Assembly: GCF_004000825.1 (NCBI RefSeq)
Contig: NZ_BILZ01000005.1
Span: forward strand, 62,001-126,000
Source: Paenibacillus kobensis NBRC 15729
GTDB taxonomy: Bacteria > Bacillota > Bacilli > Paenibacillales > Paenibacillaceae
DNA length: 64,000 bases
Direction: 5' to 3'
Notes under the pieces: generated by a model
The model's database searches: none
What the model saw: only the letters and a program-made list of their open reading frames with translations
Told to the model about the DNA's origin: nothing
Shown here: positions 11,401 to 20,700 of the stretch, one piece after another
Numbering within the stretch: the stretch's first letter is position 1
Layout of the letters: the number at the start of each line of letters is the position of its first letter
Program-made: the position numbers and the translations under genes

Positions 11401-14400
11401 CAAAAGGCCGTCCCGCGTTCCGTGCTCCACCATCCGCTGAAGCCATGGAATCCATCCTAACGACCCTTCCGGCCCGTCCGCCCGCGCCGCTGCACAGCCG
11501 ATCAAGTCGACGAAGCCCGAATAAGCTGCCCCGTCCGATTCCGGTTGGTCCCGTTCGGTCCGCAGATCTTCCGGCCCAAGAATACGGGCCAGGGACAGCT
11601 GGCTCGACAGCCGCTGTGCCAGCGGCATCGTCTCTTCCGTCGCAAGAATGGCCACGGTTCCCGTACGAATATGGAAGGAAACCGGAGGGCACGGCTCCCA
11701 TTGCTTCTGCAGCATTCGCATACTGCGCGCAGCATCTCGGAGAGCCGCTACCGGTGCATCCCCGCCCGTCTCCTCTGCCGCATCATCCGTCTGAACCGGC
11801 ATCGACGGCAGCCAATACCGTTCCTTCGCGAACGGGTAGGTTGGCAGGCTAAGACGACTCGGTGCTTTGCCCCGATACAGCCGTTTCCAGTCGATGTCGA
11901 CGCCGCTGGCCCACAGCTGAGCGATTTTCGAAATCCGCCCTTTCCGAAGCCATTTCTCCAGCAGTTCTCCAGAATCCTCATCCTCCTGAAACAGCATGGA
12001 CAGCGTACCGTCCAATTTGACCGTCCCCCGGTACGTCATCGGGAGATCTTCTTTCCCTTGCGCAAATTGTTCAAGCAAACGTATCAGCTCATCGATATTC
12101 CGAACAGCAAAAATAACGCGATCGCTCATCGATTCGCGTCCCACCTGCAGCGTATAGGCAATGTCCTCCAGCTTCAAACCGCCGGCACTTCCCGCGGCTT
12201 CCGCATCCGGAATCGAATAACCGAATTCTCCAATGCCGCCCGCCGCTTCGGATAGCCGCTCGGCAACACCGGCAGCCGAACCGAGCTCAATGATCATATC
12301 GCTGCTGAGGGCAATGCCGAATTGCTGATTTAATTTATTTTCCAGCTGAATGAACTGGATCGGCTCCAACCCGATTTCGAACCAGTGCTGCTCCGTATCG
12401 ATGAACCCGTCCTTGACCTGGAGGATATCCGCAACGGCTCTGCACACCTGAGCTGCGATTGTATCGCGGTCCGCAGCACCTTGTTGCCTTGCTGCGCCCA
12501 TGTCTTTCATGCCGGGAATGGATGGTTTAAGGAATCCCGCCATTTTCATCGCATAAGCTTGCAGCCGCTCCTTATTCTTCGCAGATAGCGGCACGATGCA
12601 CAGCGGTTCTCCTTCTTCAGCATCCTTGCCGTTCACGGACGATGGTTGCAAGCGGACCGGGGCCGGCACGTATTCTTCGAGAATGACATGGGCGTTCGAA
12701 CCGGTTGCCCCGAACGAGCTGATTCCCGCGCGCCTTGGGATGACCGTCTCCACACCGTCTTGCGTTATTGTCGGTTGTTCCCAATGCTGCAATGTCCGTT
12801 GAATATAAAAAGGAGAGCTAGCCAAATCGATGTGCGGATTCGGCTCTTCCGCATGGAGAGAGGACACCAGCATCCTATGGTTCAACTGCAAGATGACCTT
12901 ATGCAGCCCGCTGATGCCGGCGGCCGATTCCGCATGACCGATGTTCGATTTGACCGATCCAATCGAACAGAACCCGGCATCCGGCGTATACTCTCGAAAT
13001 GCTTTGACAAGCCCTTGCATTTCGATCGGATCGCCGAGCGACGTTCCGGTCCCGTGCGCCTCGATATAGGATATCGTCCGCGCGTCGATCCCCGTTTTTT
13101 CCAAGCAATCGACGATCAACTCCGCCTGGCCGACAGGGCTTGGCACCGTAATTCCGCTTACCGACCCGCCATGATTGATGACGCTGCCCTTAATAACAGC
13201 ATAGATATGATCCCCATCCCGGACTGCCTTGCTCAACGGTTTAAGCAGCACGGCGCCTGCGCCCTCGCCGGACACATAACCGTCTCCGCCCTTGCCGAAC
13301 GTACGGCACCGGCCATCGCTGGCGTGCATATCCATAAGGCCGTAGGAAACATATTTGCCCGGATGCAGGGACAGATTGACGCCGCCTGCCAACGCAACCT
13401 CGCACTCTCCGTGCCGAATGCTCTCGACAGCCAGATGAACCGCCGTCAGCGAAGAGGAGCAGACCGTATCGATGGTCATGCTCGGTCCGTGAAAGTTGCA
13501 GCTATACGATACGCGATTCGCGATCGGAGCATAATTGAGCGACAAAGGAAACCGATTGCCTTTCGCCGCCTCTTCTGCGCCTAGCAGCGCATAATCTTTA
13601 TGCATGACGCCGACAAATACACCGACCGGCCGTCTTTGATGGCGGCCTCTAGGCTGTACGAGCGTACCCGGCGTATACCCCGCATCTTCGATCGTTTCCC
13701 AACACGTTTCGAGAAATAACCGTTCCTGGGGATCCATCGTCTCCGCTTCTCTCGGAGAAATTCTAAAAAATTGCGGATCGAAGCAATCCGGGTCGTCGAT
13801 GAACCCGCCCCAGCGCGAGACCGGTTTGCCCGAAGGCGATTGGATATCCTTGTAGCGTTCCCATTGCCATCTTGAGGACGGGACTTCACCGACGCAGTCT
13901 TTGCCCGATTGCAAATTGGCCCAAAAGGCAGCGAGACTATCCGCATCAGGGTACCGGCCAGCAATTCCAATGACAGCAACGTCATGATCGGCTGTAGCAG
14001 CCGGGGGCACGAGTTCATTGGAAGGCTCGTCTTCCAACGTAGAAGAGTCTTCGTCGGACGAGAAAGGCTCGCCAGGTTCATAGGTCTCATTGACGGCAAA
14101 TCTGCTCGGATATGCCTCTGCCAAATGTTCGGATAGCTGCGCGATCGTCGTATGCTCGAACAGCAGCGTCGGCGGCACGGCCTCTCCGATGCTGCTTGCG
14201 ATGGCGCTCGCGACGGCAAGGAAGCCGGCCGAATCGAGGCCCATTTCGTAATAACCGGCATGAATGTCCAGTTTCTCTTCCGTCTGCTGCAGCTGTTCTG
14301 CGAGAAGCTTTCGGGCGAACCTCAGCGCCTCTGCCTGTGCCGTACCGCCGCGCCTTTGCTTAAGTTCAGAACGGCTAGCCTCCACCGAGGAAGTCCCCTC

Positions 14401-15243
14401 TTCCGACAGATTCTTTCTCACCAGCTTCATCGTGAAGTTCGTCAGCTCCGCAGCTTTCCTTCCATTACTGTCAAAGAATCCGATCGTCATCGACAGCAGT
14501 TCTTCCCTCCGCCGGACCGACGAGGCCAGCACTTTGGCAATGCAAGTGGATTGCAGCAAACGGGAGGCACGAAAAGATTCGTAGAACAAGGGCAGAAACA
14601 GCCCTTCGTCTGCCTCGCCGCCTTCGCCGAACATGCCTCCGACGATCCCGGCGCCGCTCCCGTCCAGGAGAACAGGATGGAACATAAATTGGTGCGCAGC
14701 AACAGCCCGGAGCGCCTCTTCCCCGACAGCGCATTCCACCAAGCTCGCATCTTCCGTTACCCGCAGCTTGCCTTCCGCCTTCATGAAGCCGGTATGCACG
14801 ACACCGCGTCGGTTCCATTCCATGTACAGTTCGCTCAGCTCACGGGAATGCTGAGCCTGTGCGGAATTGAATTCAGCCCTATCGAGTGTTTCCTCGAATG
14901 TAACGGACTCGCATCTGTGCATTTCTGCCGCTGCATACAATACCACTTGATCGGATACGGCTCCGCTGCGCCGGCTGCGGCCCTCGAACCGAACAGCCCA
15001 GCGGTCTCCTCCCATATCCCTCATCAGGATCGAGAGCAGAATATCCTCCCCGGGCTCTACGGTTAACGGGCGGTGAATCGATAGGTTGCGCAGCTCCAAC
15101 TCGTTGAACGGATAGCGATGCTTCCGGAAGATTTGATACAGCATATCGATGTAAGCCAATCCGGGCAAGAGCGCTTGTCCGTTGGCCATATGATGCCGAA
15201 CCATCGGATTGTTAAGGTTTAAGACCAGTTGATGTTTCATCAT
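8485..15243 (-). CDS. trans-AT polyketide synthase, DH-ACP-KS-(degenerate ACP)-KR-ACP-KS0
   Basis: A 2,252-residue PKS. The start is the ATG at 15243 (ATGATG), with GGGGGGAG just upstream; the frame is open 66 codons further back, but that stretch overlaps the preceding gene. Domains by nucleotide: DH 15220-14400 (HMANGQALLP), ACP 14330-14110 (MGLDSAGF), KS 13990-12650 (DTVCSSS, EAHGTGTSLGDP, NIGHAESAAG), ACP-like insert 12475-12245 inside the post-KS linker (GLEPIQF, serine replaced by proline), rest of linker to 11800, KR 11760-10290 (TGGTRGIG, SDYAMANAY), ACP 10240-10020 (GVDSIML), KS0 9870-8620. The last KS keeps its Cys (DTACSSA) but has EANGSGS where elongating enzymes have the catalytic His (HGTGT), so it should pass the chain on without condensation. 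It begins 10 bases after the preceding PKS ends. The DH here acts on the chain from that protein, and its own KS0 hands over to the DH of the next. Confidence 0.96.
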   Translation of the reverse strand: MMKHQLVLNLNNPMVRHHMANGQALLPGLAYIDMLYQIFRKHRYPFNELELRNLSIHRPLTVEPGEDILLSILMRDMGGDRWAVRFEGRSRRSGAVSDQVVLYAAAEMHRCESVTFEETLDRAEFNSAQAQHSRELSELYMEWNRRGVVHTGFMKAEGKLRVTEDASLVECAVGEEALRAVAAHQFMFHPVLLDGSGAGIVGGMFGEGGEADEGLFLPLFYESFRASRLLQSTCIAKVLASSVRRREELLSMTIGFFDSNGRKAAELTNFTMKLVRKNLSEEGTSSVEASRSELKQRRGGTAQAEALRFARKLLAEQLQQTEEKLDIHAGYYEMGLDSAGFLAVASAIASSIGEAVPPTLLFEHTTIAQLSEHLAEAYPSRFAVNETYEPGEPFSSDEDSSTLEDEPSNELVPPAATADHDVAVIGIAGRYPDADSLAAFWANLQSGKDCVGEVPSSRWQWERYKDIQSPSGKPVSRWGGFIDDPDCFDPQFFRISPREAETMDPQERLFLETCWETIEDAGYTPGTLVQPRGRHQRRPVGVFVGVMHKDYALLGAEEAAKGNRFPLSLNYAPIANRVSYSCNFHGPSMTIDTVCSSSLTAVHLAVESIRHGECEVALAGGVNLSLHPGKYVSYGLMDMHASDGRCRTFGKGGDGYVSGEGAGAVLLKPLSKAVRDGDHIYAVIKGSVINHGGSVSGITVPSPVGQAELIVDCLEKTGIDARTISYIEAHGTGTSLGDPIEMQGLVKAFREYTPDAGFCSIGSVKSNIGHAESAAGISGLHKVILQLNHRMLVSSLHAEEPNPHIDLASSPFYIQRTLQHWEQPTITQDGVETVIPRRAGISSFGATGSNAHVILEEYVPAPVRLQPSSVNGKDAEEGEPLCIVPLSAKNKERLQAYAMKMAGFLKPSIPGMKDMGAARQQGAADRDTIAAQVCRAVADILQVKDGFIDTEQHWFEIGLEPIQFIQLENKLNQQFGIALSSDMIIELGSAAGVAERLSEAAGGIGEFGYSIPDAEAAGSAGGLKLEDIAYTLQVGRESMSDRVIFAVRNIDELIRLLEQFAQGKEDLPMTYRGTVKLDGTLSMLFQEDEDSGELLEKWLRKGRISKIAQLWASGVDIDWKRLYRGKAPSRLSLPTYPFAKERYWLPSMPVQTDDAAEETGGDAPVAALRDAARSMRMLQKQWEPCPPVSFHIRTGTVAILATEETMPLAQRLSSQLSLARILGPEDLRTERDQPESDGAAYSGFVDLIGCAAARADGPEGSLGWIPWLQRMVEHGTRDGLLLIGVTRGLEDEQGLTGLAGAERAGLYRMLQSEYSHLRSRHLDLETGVDEQTLAEQIAAELMADSDDAEVRYRGGRRYRACLRELPLDGVEEAPIAFPDGQVLWITGGTRGIGALCAHHLVSRCGVRRLVLTGREAIPPREEWDRYAADAESAVGRKIHDVLELESLGAKVKVLSLDLTDEEAVRRCLNETKSDWGPVGGVLHCAGLGDLNTPAFIRKSDRVIQEVLAPKVEGLNVLYRCMKDEPLRFFVLFSSVSAIVPTLASGQSDYAMANAYMDYAARAWSGECPIVSVQWPSWKETGIGEVKSRAYEQTGLLSHTNAEGIKMLDCILSGRLGPVVLPAIVDPLRWKPEQLLQRTLREDVAAPLSARKQKADERRSEDSLQLAVQSFVTGVLAKELKLAPARLEPDIPFTEFGVDSIMLAQVVRTIRQTVGGELDPSIMYEYSTIRSLSAWLADKYGGLFAEKSREWAPDSQVSNNEDVGLLAPVVSEKPQPQSQPRMAIPAEHTDSKKSADAADIAVIGLSCRFPGAETPEGYWQLLSEGRSAIGTVPHERWPDSEPYYAGLLNRPQHMHASVFRLSQEDAEAMDPQALLILEESLKAWHHAGYKPEDIKERAIGVYIGARSRHEPDEETLLQARNPILAVGANYLAANISQFFDLRGPSIVLDTACSSALVGLNVAVQALRGGEIESALVGGVSLLGTDKVHRLFRQRGILSSEPQFHVFDSRAQGVVLSEGAGVVLLKTVEQALKDGDRIHAVIKGTAMNNDGRTAGPAAPNLQTQAEVMRMALARSGKQPEEIGYIEANGSGSEVTDLLELKAIQAVYRKDGGTPLAIGSAKPNIGHPLCAEGIAGLIKVVLMLDRREQVPFLSGRMPMKHFDIGASPFYFSREHGEQADLHTAAVNCFADGGTNAHVILERWEELRMPTTVRRPLPLTEDALYEPSGKGLSVSSSQGRSAGGGAAATSNWWLRQ

Positions 15244-15253
15244 GCTCCCCCCT

Positions 15254-18200
15254 TTACCCAAACGTATCCCAAAGCATCGGCTCGCTCTCCGGTTCATCGG
15301 GCTCAAAATTAAAAGTTGGTACGGGAGCAGACGTGCCGCCAAATCGTTCGACCGCCGTTTCCGGTTCCACCGCCGGACTTGGCAGCGGCTGGCGAACGGT
15401 ATTCGGCGCGCGGTGCTCCTCCCATCCCTCGAGAATGACATGCGCGTTCGTACCGCCGTCCGCGAAGCAGTTCACCGCTGCGGTACGGATGCCCGTCCAC
15501 TCCTCGGTCTCCCGGCTGAAATAGAATGGCGATGATTCGACATCAAAATGTTTCATCCTCACGCGGCCTGACAAGAACGGAACCTTCTCCCTGCGGTCCA
15601 GCATCAGCACCACCTTGATGAATGCGGCGATGCCTTCCGCGCACAGCGGGTGCCCGATGTTCGGCTTAGCCGACCCGATGCTAAGCGGCCTGTCGTTCTC
15701 CTTGCGGTACACCCTTCGGATCGCCTTCAGTTCCAGCAGATCATTCACCTCGGAGCCCGAACCGTTTGCCTCGATATAGCCGATCTCCTCCGGCTTCTTG
15801 CCGCTGCGTGCAAGCGCCAGACGCATCACTTCCGTCTGCGCCTTCGGATTCGGCGCCGCCGGACCCGCTGTCCGTCCGTCGTTGTTGACCGCGGCTCCCT
15901 TGATAACGGCATAGATACGGTCCCCGTCCTTCACCGCCTGCTCCACGGGCTTGAGCAGCACCACGCCTGCGCCTTCCGACAGAACAACGCCGTTCGCGCG
16001 GCCGTCGAAAACATGGAATTGAGGCTCCGGGCTTAAAATGCCGCGCTGCCGAAACAGTCGATGCGCCTTATCGGAATCGAGCAAGCTGACTCCGCCGACA
16101 AGCGCGCATTCGATTTCTCCGCCCCGCAACGCCTGAACCGCCACATTCAGACCAACCAAAGCCGAGGAGCAGGCCGTATCCAGGACAAGGCTCGGCCCCC
16201 GCAAATCGAAAAATTGCGAAAGGTTCGCGGCCAAATAATTCGACCCTACAGCCAGAATCGGATTCCGGGCTTGAAGCAAGCTCTCTTCCTCCGGCTCATG
16301 CTTGCTGCGTGCGCCAATGTATACGCCAACGGAACGTCCTCTGATCTCTTCCAGCTTGTAGCCGGCGTCATGCCACGCCTTCAGACTTTCCTCGAGAAGC
16401 AGCAGCGCTTGAGGATCCATCAACGCCGCATCTTGCTCCGTGATACGAAAGACGGAAGCGGACATTGTACGAGGCCGGTCGAGCACCCCCGCATCATAAG
16501 CCGCCCGGCCCGTCCAGCGCGCCTCGGAAACCGACCGCAACGCAGACCGCCCCTCGGACAGCAGCCGCCAGTAACCGTCCGGCGTTTCCGACCCGGGAAA
16601 GCGGCACGACAAGCCAATAACCGCAATGTCTGCCGCTGCCGCTGCCATTCCCATTCCCATTCCCGTTCCCGTTCCTCCTGCTGTTGCCACGGTTGCCGCC
16701 TGCCTCGGTTGTTCTGGAGGCGATGAAGGCAGCACGATGTCTGCCTCTACCTTCGCCATAGTCCCGCTGTCCGTCCTCGGTTCCGTTCGTTCCACGGAGA
16801 ATGAATCGCCGTACTTTTCCGCAAGCCAAGCGGATAACGAGCGGATATCCGGGTATTCGTACAAAATCGACGGATCCAGATCGACGCCGGACGTCTGCCG
16901 GATCGTTCGCACCACCTGCGCAAGCAGAATAGAATCGACCCCATAATCAGCGAACGGCGTATCTGGATCCAGCCGTTCAGAGGCAAGCTTCAACTCCTTC
17001 GCGAACACGCCGGTAACGAATGCGTGAACCGAAGACAGAACATGCTCTTCCCCTGCCTGTAACTGGGCCTCGCTGGCCTGTACATCGGCAATCTTCACTT
17101 GCTCGTGAAGCCTTGTATGTTCAGCCGTCCCATGCGGTGATGGCACTTGTCGTGCGGGCTTTGACTCTTTGGCCTCGTCCCGCAGGCTGCGCATCAGGAG
17201 CCGCTCCGGCCTCCAACGTTCCGGGTCGACGATGGCTGGCAGCACAACCGGACCGAGACCTTGCGATAGGATACGGTCCAGCATCTCCAAGCCTTCGGCG
17301 TCCGTATGCGCCAGCAGTCCGGTCTCTCCGTATACCCGGCTCCTGACTTCGCCCATGCCTGTCTCCTTCCAGTTCGGCCACTGGACGCTGACGACCGGAC
17401 AATTCCCGCTCCAAGCCTGTGCGGCATAATCCATATAGGCATTAGCCATCGCGTAATCGCCCTGTCCCGATGCCAGTGCCGGCACGACCGCCGACACCGA
17501 CGAGAACAGCACGAAGAACCGCAGCGGCTCTTCTCTCATACTGCGGTATAACACGTCCAGCCCTGCCACCTTCGGAGCGAGCACCTGACGGATGATGCCG
17601 GCCTGTTTGCGAATGAACGCCGGTGTCTCCAGATCGACGATCCCGGCGCAATGAAGCACCCCGCCGACCGCGCCCCACTCCGCTTTCACTTCGCTTACGC
17701 TGCGGCGGACTGCCTCCTCGTCGGTCAGTTCGAGAGCGAGTACCTTCACCTGCGCCCCAAGCGCCTCCAATTCGCGGATCGCCCGTATTTTCCGTCCGGT
17801 CGCGCTATCCGGGTCTGCCGCGAAGCCGTCCCACAGCTCCCGGGGCGGCAACGTCTCGCGTCCCGTCAACACTAGTTTCCTTACACCGCATCGGCGGACA
17901 AAATGTTTCGCGCACAGTGCGCCGATGCCGCGGGTGCCTCCCGTAATCCACAGCGCCTGCCCGTCCGGCCACTCGATACGCTTCCTTTCGCCGCCATCCA
18001 TAGGCAGCTCGCGGAGACAAGAGCGGTAACGCACACCATTGCGGTAGCGCACTTCCGCGTCCTCGCTATCCGCTTGCAGCTCGGCAGCCATTTGTTCCGC
18101 CATCAGCTGTTCGCCGCACTCTGACTCTAAATCGACATGCCGTGAGCGAAGGTGACTGTATTCGCTCTGCAGCATCCGGTACAGTCCGGTCCGAACCGCT

Positions 18201-20674
18201 CCCGACAAGTTGACCTGGCCCAGATCTGCCTCTAAGCCGATAGTCACGCCAAGCATCGTAAGACCGTCCCTACCTCCGTGTTCCGTCTGCCATTGAAGCC
18301 AAGCCATCCAGTCCTCTTCCGCATCGTGCCGCACAGTTCCGCAGCCGATTAAGTCAATGAGGCCCGAATAGGTCTCCGCCGCCCCCGACTCGTTGCGATG
18401 CAGCTCATTCCTCAGCTCTTCCATGCCCATAACCCGTGCCGATACGAGCAGGCGCGAAAGCTCAAGAGCCAGAGACCTTGTTTCCTCCGTCGCCAAGATG
18501 ACGACCTTCCCAGAACGGCTTCGTGAACGTTCCGGCAGCGGGCAAAGCTCCCAATGCTTCCGCAGCATCCGCATGCTCCGAACAGATGACAAGTGTGCGT
18601 CAGCATCGCGGCGGGCAGCCTTCCGTACAACATCTCCGCCTTCACTCTCAATCGATCCCAGCTCAGCTTTCCGAGTCTCGGAGCCTTTGCCCTCTGCAGA
18701 ACGCCTCTCCGCATCAAACACAGCTCCGTTTACGGTAGAAATCTCCGAATGAGGAGGAACCGGCAGCCAGTACCGCTCCTTCGCGAAGGAATACGCGGGC
18801 AGACTGATTCGCCGCGGTCTCGCATCCCCATACCACTCTTCCCAATCAGCCGTCGCTCCTTGAACCCAGAGCTCCGCCGCCGGTTTGCCTTTCTTTTGCC
18901 GGATATACCCGCGAAGAAGCGGCGTCAGCTCCTGTTCTACCAGGCGCCGGTTTTTCTGCGCACGGCCCGTAATCAATCCGTCACCGGAACCAGTCGCGAG
19001 ATAGCCGTTCAACGCGGCGATAACCGCTTCCCTGGAATCGGCTTGGAAAGCAAGCCTCACATCCATAGCTTCACGACCGGTCTGGAGCGTATAAGCGACA
19101 TCCGCCCAATCAATCTTCTCCTGTGACTCGATCCAGCTCTTCAAGCTGCGGACATAGCTGGCTAGCCGCTCCTCGCTTCTTGCTGACAGGACGAACAACG
19201 GCGGAACGGCCGCTCGTGCGGAAGGCCTTTTGTCGCTGTATTCTTCAATAACAAGATGGGCATTTGTACCGCTGAAGCCGAAGGAACTGACCCCTGCACG
19301 GCGAGGGGCCCCTTCTGTGCTGTCCCAATCCTTGGTCTCCGTATTGACATAGAACGGCGAATCCTCAAAGTCATAATGTTCATTCGGCACGCGATAATGC
19401 AGCGTCGGGACGAGCTTCTTATTCCGCATTAGCAATAAAGCTTTGTGAATGCCCCCCACGCCGGCTGCCGCCGACGTATGGCCGATGTTGCTCTTGACGG
19501 AGCCGATGGCGCAATAGCGTTTACGGTTCGTCTTCTCCTTGAACACAGCCGTGATGGCCTCAAGCTCGATCGGATCGCCAAGCTTCGTGCCGGTCCCGTG
19601 CATTTCCACATAACCAATACTTGCGGGATCGATGCCATGCTTCTCGTAGATTTCCCGCGTAAGCTCCGTCTGGCTGCTCAAGCTTGGTGCGGTAATCCCA
19701 TTCGTTCTCCCGTCCTGATTGATGCCCGAACCAATGATGACGCCATAGATAGGATCACCGTCCGCCTCCGCATCCTGCAGCCGCTTCAACACAACAGCGC
19801 CAGCCCCTTCGCCTGGGACGAATCCGTTGGCTCCGTTATCGAACGTCTTGCATTGACCGTCTGGGGACAGCATGCCCGCATCGCACATGGACAGGTATGT
19901 CTCCGGAGTCAAATACAAACTGACGCCGCCAGCCAGCGCCATATTAATTTCCCGGTTCAGCAGCGCTTGGCAAGCTAAATGCACGGCGACCAACGAGGAA
20001 GAGCAAGCCGTATCGATCGGAATCGCCGGCCCCTTCAAATTCAAATAGTAGGCCAATCGGGCTGCCGCTATGGCATAGCTGCTCCCTGTCGTATGTGCGA
20101 ATCCGAAATCGGAGAATGAACCCTCCTCCCCCAGCGCCCGGCACATCGAACCATATTCGCTGCTCATTATGCCGAGGTATAACCCGCACTTCATGCCGTC
20201 AAGCCGCCGGGGGCTGTAGCCTGCATCCTCGAATGCCTTGTACCCTTCTTGCAGGAACAAACGCTGCTGAGGGTCCATCCATTCCGCTTCCGTCGGTGAA
20301 ATATGAAAAAAGAGCGGATCGAATTCGGCCATGTCTTCGATCAGCCCCAGCCATTTCGCGTACATTTTCCCTTTCTGGGGAAGCGGATCATAATACCTCC
20401 CGGTATCCCAACGGGAAGGGGGGATTTCCTTGACCGAGTTTCTCCCCTTCGCCAAATTGCTCCAGTACTGCGATAGGTCGGCTGCTTCCGGATATTTGCC
20501 GGACATTCCAATAATGGCTACCGCTTCACGCGAGCCGGATTGCCGGATATCCGCACGTTCCGCCTGAGGTCCAGGATCAGCTGCCTCAGCCTTGACGGAT
20601 GCAAGCAGCACCTTGGCTTCTTCCGGCCGAATCTCCCTTCGCTTCAGCGCCTGCAATATATGTTCCGCTTTCAT
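15254..20674 (-). CDS. trans-AT polyketide synthase, KS-KR-ACP-KS0
   Basis: A 1,806-residue PKS. The ATG at 20674 is preferred (GAGGG, then seven bases), giving an N-terminus MKAEHILQALKRREI typical of helical N-termini of trans-AT proteins; a TTG ten codons upstream overlaps the ECH2 gene. Domains by nucleotide: KS 20530-19220 (DTACSSS, EMHGTGTKLGDP, NIGHTSAAAG: all catalytic residues present), linker ending near 18770, KR 18560-17150 (TGGTRGIG, GDYAMANAY), ACP 17020-16800 (GVDSILL), KS0 16640-15400 (DTACSSA kept, catalytic His lost in EANGSGS). The first KS should accept the beta-branched chain from the tandem ACPs of the starter protein. KR then gives a beta-hydroxy chain; KS0 passes it to the DH at the start of the next protein. 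The KR-ACP-KS0 part is closely similar to that of the next PKS. Confidence 0.96.
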   Translation of the reverse strand: MKAEHILQALKRREIRPEEAKVLLASVKAEAADPGPQAERADIRQSGSREAVAIIGMSGKYPEAADLSQYWSNLAKGRNSVKEIPPSRWDTGRYYDPLPQKGKMYAKWLGLIEDMAEFDPLFFHISPTEAEWMDPQQRLFLQEGYKAFEDAGYSPRRLDGMKCGLYLGIMSSEYGSMCRALGEEGSFSDFGFAHTTGSSYAIAAARLAYYLNLKGPAIPIDTACSSSLVAVHLACQALLNREINMALAGGVSLYLTPETYLSMCDAGMLSPDGQCKTFDNGANGFVPGEGAGAVVLKRLQDAEADGDPIYGVIIGSGINQDGRTNGITAPSLSSQTELTREIYEKHGIDPASIGYVEMHGTGTKLGDPIELEAITAVFKEKTNRKRYCAIGSVKSNIGHTSAAAGVGGIHKALLLMRNKKLVPTLHYRVPNEHYDFEDSPFYVNTETKDWDSTEGAPRRAGVSSFGFSGTNAHLVIEEYSDKRPSARAAVPPLFVLSARSEERLASYVRSLKSWIESQEKIDWADVAYTLQTGREAMDVRLAFQADSREAVIAALNGYLATGSGDGLITGRAQKNRRLVEQELTPLLRGYIRQKKGKPAAELWVQGATADWEEWYGDARPRRISLPAYSFAKERYWLPVPPHSEISTVNGAVFDAERRSAEGKGSETRKAELGSIESEGGDVVRKAARRDADAHLSSVRSMRMLRKHWELCPLPERSRSRSGKVVILATEETRSLALELSRLLVSARVMGMEELRNELHRNESGAAETYSGLIDLIGCGTVRHDAEEDWMAWLQWQTEHGGRDGLTMLGVTIGLEADLGQVNLSGAVRTGLYRMLQSEYSHLRSRHVDLESECGEQLMAEQMAAELQADSEDAEVRYRNGVRYRSCLRELPMDGGERKRIEWPDGQALWITGGTRGIGALCAKHFVRRCGVRKLVLTGRETLPPRELWDGFAADPDSATGRKIRAIRELEALGAQVKVLALELTDEEAVRRSVSEVKAEWGAVGGVLHCAGIVDLETPAFIRKQAGIIRQVLAPKVAGLDVLYRSMREEPLRFFVLFSSVSAVVPALASGQGDYAMANAYMDYAAQAWSGNCPVVSVQWPNWKETGMGEVRSRVYGETGLLAHTDAEGLEMLDRILSQGLGPVVLPAIVDPERWRPERLLMRSLRDEAKESKPARQVPSPHGTAEHTRLHEQVKIADVQASEAQLQAGEEHVLSSVHAFVTGVFAKELKLASERLDPDTPFADYGVDSILLAQVVRTIRQTSGVDLDPSILYEYPDIRSLSAWLAEKYGDSFSVERTEPRTDSGTMAKVEADIVLPSSPPEQPRQAATVATAGGTGTGMGMGMAAAAADIAVIGLSCRFPGSETPDGYWRLLSEGRSALRSVSEARWTGRAAYDAGVLDRPRTMSASVFRITEQDAALMDPQALLLLEESLKAWHDAGYKLEEIRGRSVGVYIGARSKHEPEEESLLQARNPILAVGSNYLAANLSQFFDLRGPSLVLDTACSSALVGLNVAVQALRGGEIECALVGGVSLLDSDKAHRLFRQRGILSPEPQFHVFDGRANGVVLSEGAGVVLLKPVEQAVKDGDRIYAVIKGAAVNNDGRTAGPAAPNPKAQTEVMRLALARSGKKPEEIGYIEANGSGSEVNDLLELKAIRRVYRKENDRPLSIGSAKPNIGHPLCAEGIAAFIKVVLMLDRREKVPFLSGRVRMKHFDVESSPFYFSRETEEWTGIRTAAVNCFADGGTNAHVILEGWEEHRAPNTVRQPLPSPAVEPETAVERFGGTSAPVPTFNFEPDEPESEPMLWDTFG

Positions 20675-20700
20675 CGGCATTCCCTCTTTTTGAAAAGATT

